From assembly GCA_902727905.1 (NCBI GenBank), contig CACVAR010000149.1, positions 1 through 33,929 on the forward strand: 33,929 bases of DNA, in the 5' to 3' direction. Position numbers and translations under genes: made by a program. The DNA comes from an uncultured Sulfurovum sp. GTDB taxonomy: Bacteria; Campylobacterota; Campylobacteria; Campylobacterales; Sulfurovaceae. Positions 7,823 to 15,613 of the stretch are shown piece after piece. Each line of letters begins with the position of its first letter. The stretch's first letter is position 1. Below the pieces are notes generated by a model. The model was not told the origin of the DNA and did not search any database. It saw only the letters and a list, made by a program, of their open reading frames with translations.

Positions 7823-9159
7823 TGAGTCAAGTTAAAAGCATTAAATGTACTAACTGTGCTGCGCCACTTGACCTTCTAGGTGGTGGACGTGTTGAAAGTA
7901 TTACTTGTCCTTACTGTAAATCAGTGCTTGACCTAAATGAAAACTATAAAGTGCTAAGTAACTTTAAAAACAGTAGAAAATTACATAAACTGCCTTTTGA
8001 AATAGGTATGAAAGGTCAACTTAACAGCATTGATTACACCATTATTGGTAGAGTTACTTATCAATCCATTAACTATCCAGATTCTATTTGGACAGATTTT
8101 TTACTCTATTCACCTCTTTATGGTTATGCCTATTTGACCTATGAAGATGGACACCTCATCTACTCGAAACGTAACCGAACTTTTCCCAACGTAACATGGT
8201 CACAACTTACAAAACAATCCTCTATTCTTGTCAATGGAAATGATTACAATCCTTTTGACCAGTATGAGGCTAAAGTTATTTACGTTGAAGGTGAACTAAC
8301 ATGGATAGCCAAACGTAATGACAAAACATACTTTACAGACTTAGTCAACCCACCCCATGGTATTAGTGTTGAAAAAACAAAAAATGAAATTGAGTATTAT
8401 GAAGCTAAATATTTAGACAGTGATGAAGTTTACACTGCCTTTAACATTGAAAAGCAAGAAAAACCTAAAACATTTAATGCTTTACAACCTTTTGAACGTC
8501 CATTTTTAAAATCACTCTCTTACATTGCTTATTGGGTTCTATTCATTGTTGCACTATTGACACTTGTTACCTATGTAGATGGTTCAGGAAAAGTCATTAC
8601 AAAGATTGCTGCCAATAATGAAGCTGTAAAGCATCTTGACTTTAGAGTAAAACATAAACGCTATTTAGTTGACCTAGAGTTACAAGCTTCAACATCCAAA
8701 GCACTCAATAACTTTAACCTACAAATTCATAAAAATAAAAAGATTGTCTTTTCTCTAACACCACATACAGCTTATATTTTTAATGAGACAACAGGTTCTG
8801 TAGAAAAAAATCTACACCCTTGGGAAAAAGATAGTAAAAAAGTACGTGTTTCCCTTAACTTAGCTTTAGGAAACTATCATCTAAGTATTAAGCCTATTAA
8901 TCCAAGTCTGAAAAGTACACTGTTTGTTAATATTACAGAAGCTTCATCACGGCTCAACTATTTGGTTTGGTTCTTTATCTTTACAACTTTCTCGTGGATA
9001 CTTTACAAGTTCTATCAATGGCGACATAAACTAAAAGTTGATGATGAACGAGGAATTGATATGATACATGACAATGCAAGGTATAGTGGGAGTCGTGAAC
9101 AAATGACGCTCTATCTTATTGTACTCGCCATAATACTAATCTTAGTATTTGGTGAGTAA
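7822..9159 (+). CDS. DUF4178-type membrane protein with N-terminal zinc ribbon
   Basis: 445 aa. CTNC (about residues 9-12) and CPYC (29-32) form a zinc ribbon; a DUF4178-like domain covers about 55-200 (FEIGMKGQLNSIDYTIIGRV, WTDFLLYSPLYGYAYL). Hydrophobic helices at about 230-250, 376-396 and 427-443 enclose a probable extracytoplasmic beta domain (about 255-370), so the protein would carry a cytoplasmic N-terminus and a periplasmic sensor-like domain (inference). It is coupled by one-base overlap to the smaller DUF4178 gene and followed 9 bases later by a tiny secreted or anchored protein. Function unknown; context suggests an envelope or polyamine-linked system. Confidence 0.75.
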   Translation: MSQVKSIKCTNCAAPLDLLGGGRVESITCPYCKSVLDLNENYKVLSNFKNSRKLHKLPFEIGMKGQLNSIDYTIIGRVTYQSINYPDSIWTDFLLYSPLYGYAYLTYEDGHLIYSKRNRTFPNVTWSQLTKQSSILVNGNDYNPFDQYEAKVIYVEGELTWIAKRNDKTYFTDLVNPPHGISVEKTKNEIEYYEAKYLDSDEVYTAFNIEKQEKPKTFNALQPFERPFLKSLSYIAYWVLFIVALLTLVTYVDGSGKVITKIAANNEAVKHLDFRVKHKRYLVDLELQASTSKALNNFNLQIHKNKKIVFSLTPHTAYIFNETTGSVEKNLHPWEKDSKKVRVSLNLALGNYHLSIKPINPSLKSTLFVNITEASSRLNYLVWFFIFTTFSWILYKFYQWRHKLKVDDERGIDMIHDNARYSGSREQMTLYLIVLAIILILVFGE

Positions 9160-9168
9160 GGAGTTCTT

Positions 9169-9357
9169 ATGGCAAAATTTATAATACTCTTTTTTCTGAT
9201 TACAGGTGGAGCTACTAGCTACTTAACCTATACGGGTACAGGTCAAGAACGCATGGAAACGCTCGAAAAAGAGAGTGTCCGTTCTAACTCTTACCGTAGT
9301 GGGGGTAGCTGGGGTGGTTCTTCTTATAACTCTAGTGGTTATAGTTATGGTAAATAG
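9169..9357 (+). CDS. Tiny membrane-anchored protein with Gly/Ser/Tyr-rich tail
   Basis: 62 aa. GGAG lies upstream of ATG 9169. An N-terminal hydrophobic helix (about residues 3-22) is followed by a short charged stretch and a low-complexity tail made almost entirely of Ser, Gly and Tyr (about 40-62). Third gene of the DUF4178 operon, 9 bases after the larger DUF4178 gene. Such small, tail-repetitive proteins accompany DUF4178 genes elsewhere as far as I recall, but no family name is claimed. Its stop codon lies in the palindromic terminator. Confidence 0.6.
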   Translation: MAKFIILFFLITGGATSYLTYTGTGQERMETLEKESVRSNSYRSGGSWGGSSYNSSGYSYGK

Positions 9358-9378
9358 TATTTTAACAAATACTATTTA
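9351..9378. terminator. Bidirectional terminator between convergent genes
   Basis: TAAATAGTATTT (9351-9362) and AAATACTATTTA (9367-9378) form a perfect 12-bp stem with a TAAC loop. Both flanking genes (plus to 9357, minus to 9372) have their stop codons inside it. It is AT-rich with no strong U tract, so termination strength is uncertain. Confidence 0.6.
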
Positions 9379-9590
9379 CTTCGTTCATCTTCATTCTGCC
9401 ATCGTTTAATCAGTTCAAGCCCCATTTCAAAAGGAAGTTCCCCTTTGATACTAAGCTCTTCTACTTTTTTCTCAAGTTCAGCTGTAGGAATGGTCTTGTA
9501 CTCAACATTACTTGATGTAGCATATGCCGTCACCATGAAAATTCCAACAGCTAAAAATGGAAACATAATTGTTTGTTTTATATTCTTCAT
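9372..9590 (-). CDS. Small exported hypothetical protein
   Basis: 72 aa. Signal-peptide-like N-terminus (MKNIKQTIMFPFLAVGIFMVTAYA), then a charged, probably helical mature part of about 48 residues (TAELEKKVEELSIKGELPFEMGLELIKRW). The signal sequence suggests periplasmic location. It is transcribed alone, convergent with the DUF4178 operon and divergent from the response regulator at 9828. No family recognised. Confidence 0.55.
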   Translation of the reverse strand: MKNIKQTIMFPFLAVGIFMVTAYATSSNVEYKTIPTAELEKKVEELSIKGELPFEMGLELIKRWQNEDERSK

Positions 9591-9702
9591 TTTAAATCCT
9601 TATAATTAAGTTATAGAGCGAATAATATAAATTTTTTGGAAACGTACTACTGAAGTTTTCATCTATTTTACGATTCAAATATAAATAATTATTACCTTGG
9701 AT

Positions 9703-9727
9703 TATAAGTTATGTATTATAACTTATA
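9703..9727. promoter_or_regulatory. Palindromic operator-like site upstream of response regulator
   Basis: TATAAGTTAT (9703-9712), five bases, then ATAACTTATA (9718-9727): perfect 10-bp arms. It lies between the small exported protein gene and the response regulator, about 100 bases before the latter. Shape and position fit a dimeric regulator site, but the surrounding sequence is AT-rich. Confidence 0.35.
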
Positions 9728-9827
9728 CTAATATATATTTGAGAAAAATAACCTTTAATTAAGTAGTATTTTTACAATGTTCAGTAATACTCTTACTAAT
9801 ATAATGTTTGTAATAAAGGGTATAGCT

Positions 9828-10232
9828 ATGTATTTAAATGAAATAACTATTTTATATGTAGAAGATGAGCTAGAGACTCAAGAGGTTATCAAAGAGATTT
9901 TAAATAGGGTTTGTAAAGAGGTTTTTATTGCTTCTGATGGAGTTGAAGGATTGGAAGTCTATAAAGACAAAGAACCAGATATTGTACTCTCAGATATTGT
10001 GATGCCAAACATGAACGGCATTGAGATGTGTCAAAAGATTAAAGAAATTAATCCTAATCAACTCATCGGACTTTTTACTGCTTATAATGAACCAGAATTT
10101 AAAGCACAAGCTTCAGAGCTTAAAATAGACAGCTATATTATGAAACCTTTTGATGACAAACAGTTCTTTTCTGCACTCAACTACATGGCAATGGCATTTC
10201 ATACCGATTTAAACATAAGTAAGGAGCTTTAG
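9828..10232 (+). CDS. Stand-alone receiver-domain response regulator (CheY-like)
   Basis: 134 aa. I choose ATG 9828 rather than the longer frame from 9777, because the receiver fold starts directly there and AAAGGG precedes it. Key residues: acidic pair Glu12/Asp13, phospho-acceptor Asp56 (SDIVMP), Thr84 (LFTAYN) and Lys106 (MKPF). No output domain, so it must act by protein contact. Its stop overlaps the GTG start of the LysR-effector-domain gene by one base, which makes that protein its likely partner. It is a close paralogue of the receiver at 11298-11702, with identical spacing of key residues. The kinases at 11873 and 15614 lack receivers and are the obvious phosphodonors (inference). 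Confidence 0.85.
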   Translation: MYLNEITILYVEDELETQEVIKEILNRVCKEVFIASDGVEGLEVYKDKEPDIVLSDIVMPNMNGIEMCQKIKEINPNQLIGLFTAYNEPEFKAQASELKIDSYIMKPFDDKQFFSALNYMAMAFHTDLNISKEL

Positions 10233-10873
10233 TGCCTGCAATTAAAAATGAAAAATTTAGAATTGGTGCTTCGCATACTATTGGGACTTGTGTTCTTCCA
10301 GGAGAAATCATCACAAAGGTTCATCAAGAAGTTAATAGACGCATAACACTTAATATATCAGCTTGTAATGAGATAGTAAAAGCTGTTAAAGCAAGAAAAA
10401 TTGACATGGGGTTTATAGAACTTAAGATTGAAGATAATGCTTTAAACTGTACCCCATGGATGGATGATGAGTTGGTATTTTGTTCCAAAAAACAATTACC
10501 AGCTGCACTCGCTAAAGAAGAGTTAAAACAGTATAGACTTTTATGTGCAAAGGTTGAGTCTATAGACCGAGATGTATTGGATGTGGTACTACTAAAACAA
10601 GATGTTTACCGTGATGATTTTAACGCCATACAAGAGCTAGACAATCCAACAGCAATTATACAAAGCATTAAGTTCTCAAATCCTCATGCTAGCGTCACGC
10701 CTATTGGTGTAGTCTCTAAACGTGCCATAGAGTATGAGCTAAAGTACAACCATTTCTATGTTACCTCCATTAACCATGCAAAAATATTAAAGAAATTTTA
10801 TATTGTCTATAGAAACGACTCTGCTTATGCTAATGAGATTAGCCGTATTTGTAAAAAAGTTCATAGTCATTAA
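10232..10873 (+). CDS. Stand-alone LysR-type effector-binding domain, no HTH
   Basis: 213 aa, GTG start overlapping the receiver stop (TAGTG). The sequence from FRIGASHTIGTCVLPGEI (about residues 9-26) through VKARKIDMGFIE and WMDDELVFCSKK to the C-terminus follows the two-lobed periplasmic-binding-protein-like fold of LysR regulators, yet no helix-turn-helix precedes it. It therefore cannot bind DNA the LysR way. A cytoplasmic small-molecule sensor that modulates the coupled receiver or a kinase is a reasonable guess (inference). An alternative is a catalytic or transport-related binding-protein fold, but no signal peptide is present. A convergent terminator follows. Confidence 0.7.
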   Translation: MPAIKNEKFRIGASHTIGTCVLPGEIITKVHQEVNRRITLNISACNEIVKAVKARKIDMGFIELKIEDNALNCTPWMDDELVFCSKKQLPAALAKEELKQYRLLCAKVESIDRDVLDVVLLKQDVYRDDFNAIQELDNPTAIIQSIKFSNPHASVTPIGVVSKRAIEYELKYNHFYVTSINHAKILKKFYIVYRNDSAYANEISRICKKVHSH

Positions 10874-10884
10874 TGTTCAATACT

Positions 10885-10907
10885 ATAATGCATAGGATAT
10901 GCATTAT
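10885..10907. terminator. Bidirectional terminator hairpin
   Basis: ATAATGCATA (10885-10894) and TATGCATTAT (10898-10907) form a perfect 10-bp stem with a three-base loop between two convergent genes (stops at 10873 and 10910). U-poor, AT-rich. Confidence 0.55.
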
Positions 10908-10909
10908 GT

Positions 10910-11305
10910 TTAGTAAAATTCTTTTAAAAAGCTATCTCTAATCGTTTCAAATTGCCGGTAACCTTCAGCATTACAACCATCAGCCACAATAAATCTATTA
11001 ACTATTTTTAGAAACTCCATAATCTCAAACTTATTGTTATTTAACTCTTCTTTTATATAAGCAATTTTTTCATTAACAGCATTTTTATCGATATCATTTT
11101 TAATACCATTAAGCTCTTTTTCTGATATATTAAACTGTGTTTGAAAAAGTTTACAATACTTTTTTTGATCTTTTTTATTGGCATCAATGACATTATGTAC
11201 TACATCACAAATCAATGTTGCAGAAGCCAATTTAAAAGCTTTTTCATCTTGGAGGTTCTCTTTATTATTAATTAAAGAACAAATCGTATTAAGCTCGCTA
11301 CTCAT
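10910..11305 (-). CDS. Hypothetical helical protein, TerB-like by pattern
   Basis: 131 aa, all-helical and lysine/glutamate rich. Two similar halves can be seen: LASATLICDVVHNVIDANKK with FNISEKEL, and MEFLKIVNRFIVADGCNAEG with RQFETIRDSFL. The xxADG...E pattern resembles the tellurite-resistance TerB fold, but the metal-site acidic residues are not well kept, so the family call is tentative. AAGGAG precedes ATG 11305, which lies 8 bases inside the preceding receiver gene, so the two are translationally coupled. This mirrors the other receiver, which is coupled to a LysR effector domain. A role as output or regulator of that receiver is inferred from context only. Confidence 0.6.
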   Translation of the reverse strand: MSSELNTICSLINNKENLQDEKAFKLASATLICDVVHNVIDANKKDQKKYCKLFQTQFNISEKELNGIKNDIDKNAVNEKIAYIKEELNNNKFEIMEFLKIVNRFIVADGCNAEGYRQFETIRDSFLKEFY

Positions 11306-11702
11306 TGGCTACTCCTTCATTCTCCATTTCTAAGGTCAGAACCAAAAAACTTAATGAATTAAAAAATTGTTCCCGATTAAGAGGTTTCATCATATAAGTA
11401 TCTATATTAAGCTGAGCAGCTTTTTTTAAATAAGCAGGGTCATTAAATGCTGTAAAAAGTGCAAGTACCTGTGTTGATTTAATCTTTTTTATCTCTTCTG
11501 CCATAACCAATCCATCCATAACAGGCATAGAGATATCAGAAATGACAATATCTGGAGACTCTTGGTTATAAATAGATAAACCTTCCTCCCCATTATTCGC
11601 CACAAATACCTTTTTGAAATAAGTTTCCAAAATACTTTGTATTGCTTCTTGTGTTTCAATCTCATCTTCTACATAGAGTATTGAAAAATTATTCTCTTTC
11701 AT
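11298..11702 (-). CDS. Stand-alone receiver-domain response regulator, paralogue of the one at 9828
   Basis: 134 aa from ATG 11702; the ATG at 11708 lies within AAGGATG, which better serves as the ribosome site for 11702. Key residues match the paralogue exactly in position: Glu12/Asp13, Asp56 (SDISMP), Thr84 (LFTAFN) and Lys106 (MKPL). The N-terminal ILYVEDExETQEaI is nearly identical in both. No output domain. It overlaps the TerB-like gene by 8 bases and is divergent from the CheB-CheR-kinase gene at 11873, so the two share an intergenic promoter region of about 170 bases and are probably co-regulated. It is presumably phosphorylated by one or both large kinases. Confidence 0.85.
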   Translation of the reverse strand: MKENNFSILYVEDEIETQEAIQSILETYFKKVFVANNGEEGLSIYNQESPDIVISDISMPVMDGLVMAEEIKKIKSTQVLALFTAFNDPAYLKKAAQLNIDTYMMKPLNREQFFNSLSFLVLTLEMENEGVANE

Positions 11703-11872
11703 TTTCATCCTTTTTTTCTAATTTGTAGAATAGCAAAAAGTGAATCAAGATAGTTTTAAATTAGAGTAAATATTTATTAGTTTTACTTATATTATAACAG
11801 TAATTGTTACTTTATAAAGTAGTTAAGCTATAGTACAAGAGAAGATTTATAGAAATCTAAAAGGTATTGCTT

Positions 11873-14800
11873 ATGGAAAATGAAAGATTTGAGATAGTAG
11901 GAATTGGTGCTAGTGCTGGTGGGTTTGAGGCACTGCAACTTTTTATCAAGAATTTAGAGTTAAAACAAGACATAGCTTATATTATTGCCCAACATCTCGA
12001 CCCCAAACAACCGACTATGTTGGTAGAACTTTTAGCAAAATCTACAAAAATTCCTATTACAAAAGTAATAGATGGGGAAATACCTCAAAAGAATCATATC
12101 TATATCTGTCCTCAAAACAAAAACATTACCCTTGTTGATTTTCGCTTTAGACTCACTGCTCCTGAAGTTAGAATTATGCCTAAACCATCTGTCAATATCT
12201 TCTTTAGCTCTTTAGCCAAAGATTTAGAGAATTTAGCTGTTGGTGTTATTCTATCAGGAACAGGTAGTGATGGGGCAGAAGGAATTAAAGCCATTAAAAA
12301 TGCAGGGGGCATCACCATTGCCCAAGAAGAAAAAAGTGCTAAATACCCATCTATGCCAAAGTCATCAATTGAGACAGGTTATGTAGATGCTGTCCTTACA
12401 CCTGAACAGATGGCAATTGAGATACCAAAGATTATAAAATCTCCTAGAATTTTAGAAGAGATCAGTGATGTACCTAAAAATCTTGACCGTATCTATGATT
12501 TACTCTTAATGAAAGTAAAAATTGATTTTTCAGACTATAAGCTCTCAACCATTCAACGAAGAATAGAAAGAAGAATGAGTGTCACACAAACAGAGTCTTT
12601 AGAAGAGTACGTAACTGTCTTAGAAAAATCAAAAAAAGAGATTCACCTACTCCATAAAGATTTACTGGTCATTGTAACCTCATTTTTTAGAAACAAAGAA
12701 GCTTTTGAAGCATTAGAAAAAGTCATTGCTAATAAGTTAAATACCTATAGTGACACCATAAGAGTTTGGATATCAGGATGTGCTACAGGGGAAGAAGCCT
12801 ATACCATAGCAATGTTATTACATAAGCTTTTAAAGCAAAAAGGTATTGAAAAAAAGATACAAATATTTGCAACAGACATTAGTGATGAAGCCATTATAAA
12901 AGCACGTGCAGGAACTTTTATTAAAGAAGAGATTGAGAATATAGACAACTATTATATTAAGAACTATTTTGTAAAAAAAGATGAATATTATGAGATAAGT
13001 AAACAGATACGAGACATGATAATTTTTTCAACACATGATATTGTTAAGGATCCAGCTTTTTTAAAAATTGATCTCATAAGTTGTAGAAATCTTTTAATCT
13101 ATTTTAATAATAGTCTGCAAAAAAGAATTTTTTCTATTTTTCATCACTCATTAAACAGTAATGGCGTTCTCTTTTTAGGAAAAAGTGAAAGTACTTCAAA
13201 TCTATTGCACTATTTTAAAAATATAGATTCTAAGTGGAAAATATTTTCAAAAGAAAACACACTCTCTTCCCCAAACATTACTAATATGACCTATTATCCT
13301 AAAAGATATCCTCGAAACTATTTACAAAAGCCCATGAAGGAACCCATCAATAAGAACGATAAAAAATCAATGATTTTTGATGCCATAAACCTGTCAATAA
13401 CAAAAGCCTTTGCCAATGACTTTTTAATTGTAGATAGAAACAATCAAATTGTATTTACCAATGGGGAGATTAATAAGTACATAAAAATTCCTGTTGGAAA
13501 CTTCAATAACGATGTCTTTTCATTTATAAATGATGACATCAGAATCGATTTAAGGGCAATTCTCTCAAAAGCAAAAAGAGAGTTAGTCTCTAGTAACCAA
13601 AGAGTACGAACCACCTTAAATGGTAGTAGTACCCTACAATATATCAATATTTTAGCATTTTCCTTAGAAGAAAATGAAGTTTTGGATGATGCTATTTGTA
13701 TTATGTTCATAGAGAGTTCTGATAAAATAGATACACAAAATATTACCGTTAACAAAAATAGTGAACATGCCCTTTATGAGATGGAAAATGAACTTCTGTT
13801 AATGAAAGAAAGACTTCAAACAACCAATGAAGAACTTGAAACAACCAACGAAGAACTGCAGTCTACCAATGAAGAGTTACAAAGTTCAAATGAAGAACTC
13901 CAATCTACCAATGAAGAGCTTCAAACATCAAATGAAGAGCTTCAAAGTTCAAACGAAGAGTTAACTACTGTTAATGATGAATTAGAGGTAAGGAGTTTAG
14001 AGTTAAGAGTCTCAAATACCGACCTTGAAAACACCTTTAATACCCTACATTTTGGTGTGGTGATTCTTGATAAAAAATTAAAAATACGAAAATACACGGA
14101 TGATATCAATAAAATTTTTGATATACGCATTTCAGATATTGGTGAAACCATAAATTCTGTTCAGTTTTATGGTAAAAAAGAGAACTTAAAAATGCTCTTA
14201 CTAGCGTGTTTAACAGAAAAGAAAGTTTATAACTTTGAGTTAATCTGCAGAAATGAAATCTATAATGCTGTGTTTGAACCCTATTTAAACGAGCAAAATA
14301 ATGTAGATGGCTTAATTTTAAGCTTTTACAATATTTCTAAGCTAAAAGAAAATGAACAAAAACTACTAAAAACAACACTTGAATTAGAGCGACATAAACA
14401 TAATTTAGAAGAAATTGTAGACATAAGAACTAAAAAACTTGAAAAATCGCATAGTGATATAGAAAATCTTTTAAACAGTGTCAACAACATCATTGTTGTT
14501 TCTAAAAATGGACAAGAACTCATTAATGCTAATCAAAAGTTTTATGACTTTTTTAAAGAGTATCAATCCCTAGATGAATTTAATGAAAGACATGATTGCA
14601 TATGTGAATTTTTTGAGATTTGTGATGAAAGTGATGACTTTATATATAGTGAAAAAGTTATGAAAAACAATCTCAACTGGGTAGACTTTATCTTAAGTTC
14701 TAAAAATAAAATGTTTAAAGCCAAGATTATAAAAGAAGAAAAGACTTTTATTTTTGACTTAAAAGTAACATTGATGCCAGACAATGATAATCTAAACTAT

Positions 14801-15595
14801 ATCATCGCCATGAATGATATCACCCTTTTACATGAATACCAAACATCTTTAAAGCTAAAAGTAGAAGCAGAAACAAAAAGTAGACTTGAACAAGAAAAAT
14901 TTTTAATTCAACAAAGTAAACTCGCATCCATGGGAGAGATGATAGGAAACATTGCCCATCAATGGAGACAACCCCTAAACTCTTTAAGTGCTTTAAATAT
15001 TGGACTCTCACTTAAACACCAAAAAGGTCGAATCCCCTTTGAAGAGATGACATTATTTGAAAAAAAGTCAAGTATTATTATCCAAAGAATGAGTAAAACC
15101 ATTGATGATTTTAGAAACTTTTTTGCGCCTAATAAAGTGTCTGAGACTTTTATGCTAAAAGAGGTCATAGAGGAAGCAACGCAATTCATACAACCTTCTT
15201 ATAATATCAACCATATTAAACTCATTAACCATGGTTCAAGTAACATCAAGATAAAAAATCATAAAAATGAACTCATACAAGTTTTACTGAACCTCTTTAA
15301 CAATGCTAAAGATGCCATAGTCGAGTTTAACCCCAATCATGGATTAGTCATTATTAATATCATAGAATTAGAAAAGCATGTACAAATAACGGTTGAAGAC
15401 AATGGAGGAGGAATTAAACAAGAAGTCATTGACAGGGTTTTTGAACCCTATTTTAGTACAAAATTTAAAGATGAAGGAACAGGTATTGGACTCTATATGT
15501 CAAAAATGATTATCGAAGAGTCCATGCAGGGAGAACTAAAGTTAGAAAACTGTAAAGAGGGTGTTTTAGCCACCATTACTTTACAAAACATCTAA
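11873..15595 (+). CDS. CheB-CheR-PAS hybrid sensor histidine kinase
   Basis: 1240 aa from ATG 11873 (a TTG two codons earlier is less likely; AAAAGG precedes). Domains in order: CheB methylesterase, about residues 5-190, with GASAGG (catalytic Ser14), QHLDP His and SGTGSDG Asp; CheR methyltransferase, about 200-475, with GCATGEEAYTIAM and SCRNLLIYF; a PAS-like region; a coiled coil of eight heptads of the type TNEELQS (13823-13990); two further PAS-like regions; the H-box GNIAHQWRQPLN with His at about 1029; and an HATPase with NNAKDAI, DNGGGI and GTGIGL. No membrane segment and no receiver, so it is probably a cytosolic sensor. It should pass phosphate to the neighbouring stand-alone receivers. 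CheB and CheR catalytic motifs look intact. Convergent with its paralogue 18 bases downstream. Confidence 0.9.
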   Translation: MENERFEIVGIGASAGGFEALQLFIKNLELKQDIAYIIAQHLDPKQPTMLVELLAKSTKIPITKVIDGEIPQKNHIYICPQNKNITLVDFRFRLTAPEVRIMPKPSVNIFFSSLAKDLENLAVGVILSGTGSDGAEGIKAIKNAGGITIAQEEKSAKYPSMPKSSIETGYVDAVLTPEQMAIEIPKIIKSPRILEEISDVPKNLDRIYDLLLMKVKIDFSDYKLSTIQRRIERRMSVTQTESLEEYVTVLEKSKKEIHLLHKDLLVIVTSFFRNKEAFEALEKVIANKLNTYSDTIRVWISGCATGEEAYTIAMLLHKLLKQKGIEKKIQIFATDISDEAIIKARAGTFIKEEIENIDNYYIKNYFVKKDEYYEISKQIRDMIIFSTHDIVKDPAFLKIDLISCRNLLIYFNNSLQKRIFSIFHHSLNSNGVLFLGKSESTSNLLHYFKNIDSKWKIFSKENTLSSPNITNMTYYPKRYPRNYLQKPMKEPINKNDKKSMIFDAINLSITKAFANDFLIVDRNNQIVFTNGEINKYIKIPVGNFNNDVFSFINDDIRIDLRAILSKAKRELVSSNQRVRTTLNGSSTLQYINILAFSLEENEVLDDAICIMFIESSDKIDTQNITVNKNSEHALYEMENELLLMKERLQTTNEELETTNEELQSTNEELQSSNEELQSTNEELQTSNEELQSSNEELTTVNDELEVRSLELRVSNTDLENTFNTLHFGVVILDKKLKIRKYTDDINKIFDIRISDIGETINSVQFYGKKENLKMLLLACLTEKKVYNFELICRNEIYNAVFEPYLNEQNNVDGLILSFYNISKLKENEQKLLKTTLELERHKHNLEEIVDIRTKKLEKSHSDIENLLNSVNNIIVVSKNGQELINANQKFYDFFKEYQSLDEFNERHDCICEFFEICDESDDFIYSEKVMKNNLNWVDFILSSKNKMFKAKIIKEEKTFIFDLKVTLMPDNDNLNYIIAMNDITLLHEYQTSLKLKVEAETKSRLEQEKFLIQQSKLASMGEMIGNIAHQWRQPLNSLSALNIGLSLKHQKGRIPFEEMTLFEKKSSIIIQRMSKTIDDFRNFFAPNKVSETFMLKEVIEEATQFIQPSYNINHIKLINHGSSNIKIKNHKNELIQVLLNLFNNAKDAIVEFNPNHGLVIINIIELEKHVQITVEDNGGGIKQEVIDRVFEPYFSTKFKDEGTGIGLYMSKMIIEESMQGELKLENCKEGVLATITLQNI
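13823..13990 (+). repeat. Eight 21-bp coding repeats (heptad coiled coil), plus-strand kinase
   Basis: Eight consecutive seven-residue units of the form (T/S)NEEL(Q/E/T)(S/T), ending VNDELEV, encode a rigid helix between CheR/PAS and the following PAS. A 20-base stretch (AATGAAGAGTTACAAAGTTC) recurs exactly, inverted, in the paralogue's repeat at 17096-17263. Copy number could vary by slippage without a frameshift. Confidence 0.8.
14909..14973. repeat. Left copy of a 65-bp inverted repeat covering the kinase H-box
   Basis: These 65 bases match the reverse complement of 16233-16297 with two mismatches; the inner 50 (14924-14973 against 16233-16282) are identical. They encode the H-box MASMGEMIGNIAHQWRQP region. 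Other conserved motifs of the two genes differ at many silent positions, so this patch is unusually similar. Confidence 0.85.
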
Positions 15596-15613
15596 TGCTT
15601 TATAGCCTAAAAA

